NCBI RefSeq assembly: GCF_000143415.4
Contig: NW_003314361.1
Location: 8,653-72,652, forward strand
DNA length: 64,000 bases
Reading direction: 5' to 3'
Origin: Selaginella moellendorffii
Taxonomy: Eukaryota; Streptophyta; Lycopodiopsida; Selaginellales; Selaginellaceae
Part shown: one piece after another, positions 54,796-64,000 of the stretch
Layout of the letters: each line of letters opens with the position of its first letter
Position numbering within the stretch: the stretch's first letter is position 1
Notes under the pieces: generated by a model
Told to the model about the DNA's origin: nothing
The model's database searches: none
Seen by the model: the letters and a program-made list of their open reading frames with translations, nothing else
Translations under genes and position numbers: made by a program

Positions 54796-55943
54796 TGTAA
54801 GCCACAAATTTTTCCTTTCCAATTTGCCAGCTTACCTCGTCTATCCGTCCAACACTGCCTTGGCTTTTGCTAAGTTCCCTTGCCAAGGTTCTCGCCTATG
54901 GTACCAGCTCCTACTTGGTTTCAGCTACTCACTGCACGAGCAACAGAGTGTTAGCCATCCTTCCACGGATTCCCAAATCACTCCCAATCCCCCTCCCCGG
55001 GTTAGACTGGACTTAAGGTTCGGCTACACTCCCCGCAGGCACAAGCAGCCAAGCACACCAAGCTTCCAGGTTCCTAACATCCCTTGGTACCACAAGACTT
55101 GATCATGGGACCCTCTAAATCCCAAGTCTTGAGTGCAACACTAGCTTCGGGACGCCGGGGCGAAACACCGTGGCCTAACGGCCCGGTATGGGTACCTCTC
55201 GCCCCCCACTTCCATCCCGAAGGAAGGCCCAAGCCCCTAGGAAGGGCGAGGACCAATGAGCCGCATGGTACTCAAGTGGGGCACCACTCCACATGAGCCG
55301 GGAGCACCGCAATCGGTTTCCCTTTCGGGAGTGGGAGCTGCTCTTGAGCACTTCCTTGGATGGCCCCTCCGGCACCAGCCAAGTCCATGCTCACTCCCAC
55401 CCAAGGCCCCTTAGTCCCAGTCCCAACCTCAAGTCGGTTTGGAAGCCCAACTGGAGAGTCCCTTCAAAACTGGTTCCTGGACCTCACTATCCCTACTATA
55501 CTTTTGGAACCCCCTGCAGCCCCCCCCCCCTGGGGGACGCACGCTTTGGGCTTTCACCCCTTGACCCGTATTAGTATTTGGACTTAGTCTCTGGCTCGAT
55601 CTCGGATCCGATTTCGGATCCGACTTCGGATTCGGTCTCGGACTCGATCGCGGACTCGATCTCGGACCCGATCTCGGGCCCGACCTCGGACTCGACTTCG
55701 GACTCGGTCTCGTACCCGATTTCGGATCTCGGACTCCGTCTCGAACTCGGTCTCGAACTCGGACTCGAACTCGGTCCCCGAGTCGGTCTTGGACTCGATT
55801 CCGGACTCTATCTCGAACTTGGTCCTAGAGTCGGTCTTGGACTCGATCTTTGACTTGGTCCCATCCGATGAACTCTTTGTCATTTTGGTCATGCTTTCGG
55901 GGTTCCCTTAGCCTACGACACCTCGGCGAGTTGGTTCCTTACA
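54796..55943 (-). repeat. 5' LTR of element C
   Basis: 1,148 bp. Same sequence as 48,413-49,560 except for about four transitions (for example CATATT/CGTATT and GACCTG/GACCCG). Carries the promoter of the element on the minus strand. Confidence 0.95.
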
Positions 55944-57690
55944 TTGGTCTCCGGATTGTGAGCGGGCGTTCGTAGATTTCAAAGAGCTATTGACAACTCC
56001 TCTAGTTTTGGTATATCTTGATTACACTCAACCTTTTATTTTGCATGTGAATGCTTCTTATGGTCTTGGAGGTGTGTTGATGCAAGAGAGCCCAAGTGTG
56101 CTTGGTCAATGCCATCCCATTGCATAAATAAGCCATACATTACAACTAACAAAGGTGAACTACTCCACGACAGAGGAGTGTTTAACAGCAGCTTGGGGTT
56201 TTGAAAAACTTCATGCATATCTACATGGTTTTTGGACACTATTTGAAGGTGATCATGCTGCTGTTACTTCATTATTGAAGCAAAAGAACTTGGTTGGTTG
56301 TACTGCTTGATGAGCTTTGAAGCTTTAAATATATGATTTTGATGTTGTTCATTGCATGGGGAGTTTTATGGCTGATGCTGATGCCCTTTCTTGAGCTTTT
56401 CTTTATTCTTATGTTTCTGACAAGCCTATTGTTCTAGCATCTATGGATTTTTTAAACGAGGATTTTATGCCATTGGTAGTTGCTGTATTTGATGTTCAGT
56501 GTCCACAAGGTGCAAAGCAAGATCTACTTTCTCTTGATGAGGTTGGTGAGGTTCAAAAGATTGAGCTATGAATTCGAAGGCTTCAAGATTAGTTTGAGAA
56601 TCCTATGACTTGCCATTCTAGCATTTACATTCTCAATATCGCTTTGAAGAAGGCTTTCTTTATTTTGTAGGGACAGATCCTAATGATCCTTTACGGCTGG
56701 TGGTGCCTTCCATCTTTATTCCACGGTTTCTCTATACCTACCATGATTCTCTTGTTCTAGGCAGGCATATAGGACATTGTTGTTTGATCGAGAAGTTGCA
56801 CAGGTCTTTCTATTGGCCGGAGATGTGATGTGATGTTATCTAGAATGTGCATAGCTACATTTGGTGTCAAGCTCATAATACTCCTCCTCGTGCTGCAAAA
56901 GGATGGTTAGAGTCAATTGCAATTTCCCTTGTGTTTATGTTGGTGGCAATGGGACCTTTTTTATGATCGATTGCTGGCAATGAATATGTTATTATTGCTT
57001 TTGACTATTTGACTCATTGGGTGGAACTTGGTGCTCTTGCTAGCGCCTTTGCAACTACTATTGGATACTTCCTCCTTAATCGAGTGGTGTTCCAACATTG
57101 TTGTCTGAAGCAAATTCTTTCGAATAATGGTCCCGCATTTATGGCTGAGGCATTTCATGTTTTGACGTCTCGATTGGGGATACGCCACACTTTCACGAGT
57201 GATTATCATCCACAGTTAGACAGTTTGGTGGAACGGCTCGTTCGGACGTTCAAAGGAATGATCAAAAAGTATGTGAACTTTCAGCATTCGGATTGGGATG
57301 GTTATTTGTCGTCTATTCGATATACATATATCATAGGTGTGCAGAGTTTTATTAATGCTTCACCATGATCCAATATTACCAACGGAGTTGGGTTTTCTTT
57401 GCAATTGCCACGAGCTATCGATGCTAGGTCATCGAATCAGTATTTGATGAGCATTCTTCCACTTATCCAAGCGGAGTCTGCCAAACACTTAGGTTGCGTA
57501 CAAGTGGGACAACAACGGCGCTACATTATCCACCTGTGGAGTATAAAGTGGATGATTTGGTGTTAGTCTATTTTCCCCATCTTACAGTATGTGGTTTATC
57601 TAAGGGGCTTCTTGCTCAATGGAAAGGACCATATCGGGTGTTGCAGCAAATTGAACCACAAGTTTATAAGGTTTAACATGACGTCTAATT
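55944..57690 (+). pseudogene. Element D RNase H and integrase, broken
   Basis: Continues the RT at 48,412: SPDCERAFVDFKELLTTPLV, HVNASYGLGGVLMQESP (RNase H; the usual D is N) and FEGDHAAVTSLLKQKNLVG. Integrase zinc region near 56,700-56,870, core with FDYLTHWVELGALASAFATT, ILSNNGPAFMAEAFH and TFTSDYHPQLDSLVERLVRT. C-terminal YKVDDLVLVYFPHLTVCGLS and LLAQWKGPYRVLQQIEPQVY. Many stops (56,123, 56,308, 56,393 and others). Old and dead. Confidence 0.8.
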
Positions 57691-58200
57691 GGATCATTTG
57701 GGGTGAAGTTGTTAGTCCACCAAGCTAGATCTTGCTTTTGGGTATTGGCAAGTATCGATAGCTGAAGAAGATATTCCTAAGACTGCTTTTTATACACTGT
57801 TTGGTTTGTACGAGTTCTTAGTGATGCTGTTTAGTTTGAACAATGCTCAAACAACTTTCCAATGGATGATAAACGAGGTTCTTTGCAATATGCCGGAAGT
57901 GACTATTGACTTTATTAATGATGTGTTGATCCATTCGGAGGGGATGTGGGAGGAGCACGTTCATGATGTTTATAAAGTGTTGGATCAGCTATGGGATGTT
58001 AGTTTAAAGTTGAAGCGGTCAAGTGCATGTTTGGGTTTAAGGACATGACTTATTTTGGGTACCATATTTCTTGTGAGGGTTTGCAAGTTGATCCTAACAA
58101 ACTTGTGGCTGTTCTAAAGTTCTCTGAATGATATGCAATGCTTTCCGAGCAAGGTGTAGTATCTCGGTTGTTTTGGGGATCATCTTTCGCTAATAGCACC
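57690..58200 (+). pseudogene. Second RT fragment of the element D family
   Basis: After the integrase end an RT start appears again: LAFGYWQVSIAEEDIPKTAF, YEFLVMLFSLNNAQTTFQWM, IDFINDVLIHSEGMWEEHVH. The RT box reads FINDV, so catalytic Asp is lost. It is parallel to 47,870-48,200 and indicates a tandem or rearranged second copy. Confidence 0.75.
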
Positions 58201-58239
58201 ATGCACTTCCTTGAGTAGCACTTTTCAATAGTCCGGCCT

Positions 58240-58440
58240 TGACGATGGAGTGAGGATGAGCACATATGGTAGTGGAGCGAGGACAAATGACATGGATTGT
58301 GGAGTGAGGACGAGCAGAGCAAATCCGAACAGAACATTCACCCCAACATAGTGAGGTTGAATGGATGTGGAGTAAGGCTGGATATAGATGGCAGAGTGAG
58401 GACGAGTGCAGCGAGTTCGAATGGAGCCAGTGCTTCAAAA
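58240..58440. repeat. GAGTGAGGACGAGC-type repeat
   Basis: GGAGTGAGGATGAGC, GGAGCGAGGAC, GGAGTGAGGACGAGC and GAGTGAGGACGAG recur over about 200 bp. No gene read with confidence. Confidence 0.6.
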
Positions 58441-59059
58441 CTTGTTTTCCTCCAAGGATGGGATAAAGAGAATATGGAAGACGAACGGAGTGAGTCTGAC
58501 CTCCCCGATTCAAAGTTATAGTTGCATGGTTGGTTTGATGTCGCGCATGTGACTTCGGGTATCGAAAGTTACCTGTCGACCAGTCCTTACGGACACTCTT
58601 ACCTTACTGCCACGATGGCAGGAGGTCGGTATTGCTGATTCCTTTTATCAGCCCCTCTTGTTCAAGTGTTAGTTTACTGGGCTTAGCACCTGTACTTAGC
58701 CAGATGGACATAAGGTAGGAACTCCTATGTGTTTCTAGCTGAGCATACTCGGCCTGGCTCTTAGTTCTCTTTTGCTCTGTCTTGCACTGGCTTGACAAGA
58801 ACCCTCGCGTATTGAGATTGGTCCCTCAATATCGCCGGATGATAGCTTACCGTGTCTGCCAAACACCCTCGCTATCATGCCCTTTGTGTTAGTCTCATTT
58901 CGGTCCCAAATGCTATTTATGGAAAGTGTCCAGATTTGCTCATTTGGCATATCTACGGAATGTAGAGATTGTTCTGAACACAATGGTGTTCGTCCCATGT
59001 CCAAATTCGCAATCTAAGGACATTCCATATTTAGTAAGTTTCGAGCTTGTCCCAGAGAC

Positions 59060-59700
59060 TAACTCCTGATACTAAGGGAGGCTTGGGGTGAAAGCCCAAA
59101 GCATGTGTTCCTCAAGGGGGGGGGGCTGTGGGGGGTTCCAAATGTATAGTATGGATAGTGGGTAGGTCGGGCATGGCCGACCAACCTGAGGCATAGTCTA
59201 GCTCCTGCTTGCGTGCCTGTCCTTGTTCTGCGTCCGGCTTGGGTCTAAGCCCAAGTTCCATTCCATGCTAGCTGGTGGAGTACCCATATCCTCACGTTAG
59301 GCCACCGGTATGCTGAAATAGCGCCAGACTCCGTTTGGCTCCGTTTTGCGTGCTGGTCCTGGCATTGGGATGCTGGTTGCTCCAGGACTGTTCCAAGTTG
59401 CTCCGGGCCCCTGTCCCTTCGCTCCTTGGGCTATATGCTCAGGAGTTGCTCCGTGGTCCGGTTTCATCACTCCTTGGAGTCACGCTTGGGAGTTTGGCAC
59501 CGTTCCTTCGTTCAGTGGCCCAAGGCCCTGAACCTCGGGTTCCTATGGACACGTGGCACGGACACGTGGTATGTGACACGTGGCATCTGTCACGTGGCAC
59601 AAAGAGGGTTTAGGTTCCGCTTCGTGGTGTTATCCTATGGTAAATCACCATAGGATAAAGGGTCAAAACCACGTGCGCTACATTTGAGCATTTGAGAGTT
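59060..59700 (+). repeat. Relic of an LTR related to element C, with a G-box array
   Basis: GGTGAAAGCCCAAAGC, a long G-run and GGGGTTCCAAA, followed by GTATAGTATGGATAGTG, match the reverse complement of the middle of the element C LTR, but the rest has diverged. It contains four CACGTG motifs in 50 bp. Probably a solo LTR or fragment of an older family member. Confidence 0.65.
59550..59675. promoter_or_regulatory. G-box/ABRE cluster, five CACGTG
   Basis: CACGTG at 59,550, 59,563, 59,577, 59,591 and 59,670. The first four are spaced 13-14 bp and are followed by G (ACGTGG), the ABRE/G-box form bound by plant bZIP factors (family knowledge). Confidence 0.8.
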
Positions 59701-59914
59701 GTATATAGAGTTGCAAGTGGTTCATTGAGGTTCCATAATCGGCTAATGTTTATCCCATAGATTCAGATTTATTTCAGTCATGGTTCTTGACAACTTTGTT
59801 GGTGGTTTTGTGGGAGTTTCAAATTCTTATGGTAGTTTATAATCGCATAGCAGAAGCTCTAGGTGTTCCATCTGACTTATTATCATCACCTTTTCATCTT
59901 CCAGAGGGAAGGAT

Positions 59915-60079
59915 GGTATAAGGTTTTTAAATACATGTATGTATATACATATATTACCCTAGCTAGGTAATACTTTAATTATATTACTATAGCATATGGA
60001 TTGTTCATTTGGGACTGAATCTAGTCTATTCATTCTTGTATATAAGTAGGGTCTAAACCCCATATCCTGAGCACTCACA
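59915..60079 (+). repeat. Candidate 3' LTR of element D
   Basis: Matches 45,829-46,000 in order and orientation, with TATATAAGTAGG near 60,039 as TATA box. Preceded by a polypurine tract. Confidence 0.6.
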
Positions 60080-60299
60080 TATTCATTTAAAGTATAATTG
60101 TTTTACTTCATAATTTTATATCACCTGTTAAAACTAATTAATTATAGAATGAATGTTTTCCAAAATTAAAAAAAATTTACCTCATTTCTAGTTTTAAATT
60201 ATGTATTACACCTTCAATAGAAAATAGTAAATTATATGTGCATATCGTTTACAAAACCAACCAAAAACAATACTTTCGAGTGAGATGGTCATTTGAGGA

Positions 60300-62520
60300 T
60301 CTTCTAGATTCAATTCCCATTTCTTTTCCCACCACCTTATATATCATTGATTGTCTAGTTGATTATATGGACCACATGGGATATACTATTGAACTTTGAC
60401 TTGTGTAATACTATGTATAAGTTTTGGATTTTCCACATATCTTCCCAACCATATTCTCCTGGACGAACAAATACATAATATCCTTCAGTAATTTTAGAGA
60501 TGGTAAAACATTTTTGAGGTTGTTGAGTTTTTGAACCAACATAATAATTATCTGGTATATCAAGTTTATTATTCTCATTATATGATTCTTTTATTTTGTT
60601 AATCTCTCTTCAGGAATATGGCCAAAATCCTCCTAAAAGTCTTGAATTAACTTTTGGGGTAGTTATTTACTACTTGTTTCCAATAATTAAGTATGGGCTC
60701 CATTTTGATAGTATAACCATAGTAATACCTTTTTGTGGAAATCCTTTATGCAATTGATCTATTATCTTTTGTAATCCTGGTATAACTAATGGATCAACCT
60801 TAGTTAAAGGTAATGGTTTAGGTTCACCAATAGGAAAAAGTGGTTCTTTATTTGTTGAATTTCATTTAAAAAGCTCAATTCCATCTTGTTGAAGCCATTT
60901 TTTATGAAAAGCTCGCATTTTATATCACATAACTGGAAAATTACCTCTCATAGAAAAGTGAAATTGTAATGGTTTAGAATGCCTTTAAAGCTCATTTGCA
61001 CTATTATTAATATAACCATTCACAAAACTTTTAAAATCTGGTACTTCTAAATGTCCTTCAAGCCCGTTAGAGATACAATTTTGCAATTGATGTATATAGG
61101 TGGGAATGTAAAACATGTTTGATGCTGAAGTGAATTTGAAACATGACTGAATAAAGCATCAACATCCTCATGCATATGCCCTACTATTAGAAAACTAGCA
61201 GTGATTATATTGAAACATCCACAAACCATAAGGAGGGATAAATGTGCAAATAACCATCGATCCACATGTTTTCTGATCCACGATTATCAAGTTGTAATAA
61301 AATATTTAGTGGTATACTTGGTGCACTAATAGTTGTGACTGTTAAAGGAGTGCACAAGGTCTCAGGTCAAAGTATTTAGACTATTTTGAGATTTAGTGCA
61401 CGAGGTCGAGGTCAAAGTATTTAGACTATTTTGAGATTTTGACTCTCCTTGAAGTTGATGACTAATAAATGCTTTGTTATCAAGAAAAGCATTATGGAAC
61501 TTTTTGACCTTCTATAATTATTCATTTTTCCCCATGCTTTAATTTTTGTAAATGTAGTAAAATTTTTTATAATGAACCAATTGTTAAATTTGGATCACCA
61601 AGCCATTGTGGAACAGAAAAAATGCCCATATGCACCAAATCTATAACCATGTGCTAATAGTCCAAAGAGTGATAAAGGAAAAGGATATACTTGACTACAA
61701 TCTTTTGGTATATGCTCAAGCCTTGATAAAGATGTTTTTTTATGATCCATCTTATCATGTATAATAGATAAGTATTTGTGAGGTTGTTGTGTTGACAATT
61801 AGCATAATAAGCTGTTCTACAATTTTTTTGTCAAGCATATGATTATCTCGTCTAATAGCATAATCTTGTTTCTCATGCTCTGATTTTGCAGCTTGTAAGC
61901 TTTTCTTTATAAGTTGACACTCATTGCATTTAGAAAAGCTGGTATGCTTTGCAATGATCACATCTGGATGTGATTTAAAAATTTTGTTGAAAGTTGAAAG
62001 ACTTGCAGTCTTTAGCCCTTGTGTAAGAAGTTCTTCATTTAATTGCTTAAGTATTGAAGTTTGGGTAAGCATGGCTGGAAGAACCTTTTGAGTATCTTGA
62101 ATCCCTTCAAGTGTTGTCCTTGATTTATAGGGCATTTTATCACTATTAACATCCACAGATGTTGAAAATAATTCTTGTAATACTATTGTGTTTTGTTGGG
62201 ATTTTTTTTTACCTGAGTTGCCATGAAAAGCTCAAGTTACAGAACCATTCCACTCCATTTTAACTTGATAAAAAATGGATTTACTAAAATCATGTATAAT
62301 ACACCATGCTTTGGCACATATAATACATGCATTAAAAACCATACCAAAATCTTTATCGAAGTTTTCTGAATGTATTATAGCATGGGAAAGAGCTTTGAAA
62401 ATAAATTCTTGATAGTCTTTCCAACATTAATTCCATATTGAACTCCTTGCATTAAAATTTTTATCTCTTCTTGCAACTTGACAACACCTGATAATAAAGA
62501 ATTAAGTCAATAGTTATAAA
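60300..62520 (-). pseudogene. Relic of a DUF7869-like transposase, related to that of the 12.8-kb transposon
   Basis: From the right: CCQVARRD, MVFNACIICAKAWCIIHDFS and KSIFYQVK (62,480-62,260); QDTQKVLPAMLTQTSILKQL and TSFSKCNECQLIKK (62,100-61,900); YLSIIHDKMDHKKTSLSRL (61,770); ILLQLDNRGSEN (61,290); FLIVGHMHEDVDALFSHV (61,190-61,140); DGIELFK (60,880); a BAH-like YYVFVRPGEYGWEDMW near 60,460. Each block has its counterpart, in the same order, in 28,171-25,352. Frameshifts and stops are frequent. No palindromes of the 12.8-kb type and no matching terminal repeats were seen here. Confidence 0.75.
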
Positions 62521-64000
62521 CTGTAATATTATAATATTATATGTGTTTATTATATACCTTCAAGAGCAAGAGTAGAGACTTTTCTTATATTAACTAGTGA
62601 TTGTTGCTTATGTTTATGAGTTGGATTGATGAAGAGGTAAATGTTTTATTTTGTATATCTTCCTAGGTGGAGCAGAAGAAGAAATAGAGTTATGCATAAG
62701 TTTAAGCATCCAAAGAAGAAAGACCCGATGTAAGTGAAAAACAGTTAGGAATAGTTATATAATCATGTAGTATATAAATAGCACTTAAACGTGCTAGAAA
62801 ATAACCCCCACTCATTGTTGTATCTTTTGCATTGAATTAACCATCTTTTCTCCCGTCTATGACTGTTTGTGCAAAGTAAAGTTAAGAGAGTGATATATGC
62901 TTATTCTTGCTCACACCTTTGGGGTTCAAGGCTGAGTTCTATTCTCTTCTTTTTTTTTCTCTATGATCTTGTCTCTGTTTATTTGTCACTATTTTGTAAG
63001 TAGGGGCGAGAATATGAATATAGACAGAAAAAGCCTTACTCACTTTGGCAACTATAGTGGGATAAACTATCGCTTTTTGGCTTTGAAAATAGCCGGGAGA
63101 AAATCACTTGTGAATTCCAAACGTGCTCAACATTATGAATCACAAGTAGATATCTTCAGTGATTATAGAGGTTTTGAGCCCAGACAACATTGAACAAAGG
63201 AGCTCTTTTTGCTATTGCAGTGGCTTAATGTCCAAAAACGCAAGAGAGACAGTTCTTCAACCATCACATAAGTCATAGATTTTAAAACAAGTTTGAAATT
63301 AGAATTTAGCATACATTGCCAAGAAACTTAAGTTTAAATTGTTTCGCCAGTAATTTCTTGAGAAAAATCCAAAAGAAGAAGAAATGAAATCTATTTATCC
63401 CAAGTTGAAGTCTCCTATGCATATTGCAAAAGCTTACAAGACTCGAACAAGACTTACAAATCAAAAATTCAGAAATGGTTATTAGGAACTGATTTAACCA
63501 TTCAAACTATTCTATGCCTAGTACACATAGGTGAATTAAGCAAGGCTCATCTTTTATACATAGAGAGTTTACAAACATTGCTTAGTGTGAAAGGTGTTAT
63601 TCTTTTATAAATTTTGAGAGCACTCATATCACATCTAGCCCCATAGGGAGAAATCAAGGGCAATTATATGAAACACACCTTCCCTTGAATGAGGCATAGA
63701 CAAAGAGAAAATATACAAGTGAATAGGCATGAAAATCTACTTTTTAAACCAATTGAGAGACACTTAATTGCTAATTGAAATATTCATCACTTTAGGTGTG
63801 AAACACCCTTTTCAAGGTGTGAACCACCCTTCGTGAGATATAATTCATAAGTGTATGTACCTTCTCATAGGAAAGAATTCCCACTTAGTGATTATTTTTC
63901 ACATATGCAAAATTATACAACTACTCTAATAAGAGTTGTAGCTCAATTTTTATCTACATTTGGAACACATAGATCACCCTTTGTTCTAATTGAACTTTTG
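62521..64000. other. No gene recognised
   Basis: AT-rich sequence. The longest frame (62,963-63,193, MILSLFICHYFVSRGENMNI) has no family that I recognise. No RNA gene, LTR or inverted terminal repeat seen. Confidence 0.5.

Larger units (their letters stand above)
48413..55943 (-). mobile_element. Chromodomain Ty3/gypsy retrotransposon C, recent insertion
   Basis: LTRs of 1,148 bp at 48,413-49,560 and 54,796-55,943, with only about four differences by eye (all transitions), and a perfect target duplication TTGGT (48,408-48,412 and 55,944-55,948). On the minus strand the 5' LTR is the right one; TTGGTATCGGAGCC at 54,795-54,782 is an initiator-tRNA-Met primer site. It carries one Gag-Pol gene with an integrase chromodomain and two apparent introns. 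The high LTR identity shows that it moved recently. Confidence 0.95.
45829..60079 (+). mobile_element. Old Ty3/gypsy-like retroelement D, split by element C
   Basis: Candidate LTRs 45,829-46,000 and about 59,915-60,079 share TACATGTATGTATATACAT, CTAGCTAGGTAATAC-like and TATATAAG blocks and end GAGCACTCACA. The right one is preceded by a polypurine tract (AGAGGGAAGGATGG). Between them lie a gag-like frame, an RT fragment, RNase H and integrase, with element C (7.5 kb) inserted in the RT/RNase H junction. The interior is rearranged: an inverted integrase end at 47,450-47,790, and a second RT start at 57,690. Ends are less certain than the interior. Confidence 0.6.

Overview
The window looks like nuclear DNA from an early-diverging land plant, most likely a Selaginella-type lycophyte (inference). 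Introns that can be read are very short (38-54 bp in several genes, 66-81 bp in the first gene). The aldehyde dehydrogenase at the left edge has the ALDH21/GAPN-like C-terminal sequence. The retroelements carry initiator-tRNA-Met primer sites and plant-type Ty3/gypsy polyproteins. A 100-N gap at 13,225-13,324 marks a draft assembly. Few host genes remain; most of the window is nested mobile DNA.

Layout. 1-926: 3' part of an aldehyde dehydrogenase gene. 2,241-3,146: two tandem-repeat arrays. 3,257-3,853: broken alpha/beta-hydrolase gene. 4,219-9,807: a Crinkler/RHS-type gene (P-loop NTPase plus nuclease-like domain) and a tandem duplicate lacking the NTPase exon. 9,808-16,220: GC-rich palindromes and a decayed element with a ParB/DNA-methylase gene, a duplicated Cys/His gene and a small SLP..PYYT gene. 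16.2-21.3 kb: decayed sequence without a recognisable gene. 21,343-39,068: Ty3/gypsy element A (minus strand), split in its reverse transcriptase by a 12.8-kb DNA transposon (23,721-36,546). 39.1-40.7 kb: relics of another P-loop protein. 40,710-45,487: gypsy element B, a sibling of A on the plus strand, with a TRIM inside. 45,829-60,079: older gypsy element D, split by gypsy element C (48,413-55,943), a nearly intact chromodomain element. 60.3-62.5 kb: relic of a transposase related to that of the 12.8-kb transposon. 62.5-64 kb: nothing recognised.

The most unusual component is the 12.8-kb transposon. It has 22-bp terminal inverted repeats and a probable 4-bp target duplication. Its minus-strand transposase has the GHT.EDVD-type signature of the DUF7869-like group. 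Its divergent plus-strand gene reads, in order, ParB-like domain, degenerate N4/N6-methylase-like domain, acidic linker, MAC.HTP repeats and an FCP1/NIF-type HAD domain. At least 24 copies of a 22-bp palindrome (core GGCRTGNGGCCNCAYGCC) are spread through it, including inside introns and coding sequence. The 10-16 kb region carries relatives of the ParB/methylase gene and of the small SLP..PYYT gene, and the 60-62 kb region carries a relative of the transposase, so three fragments of one superfamily seem to be present. I do not recognise this as a described system.

Second in interest is gypsy element C. Its 1,557-residue Gag-Pol is continuous only if two GT-AG introns (47 and 52 bp) in the integrase region are spliced, although its two LTRs are almost identical. 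Many genes in the mobile DNA are closed by stop codons explained by C-to-T (or G-to-A) change, which fits decay by cytosine methylation.
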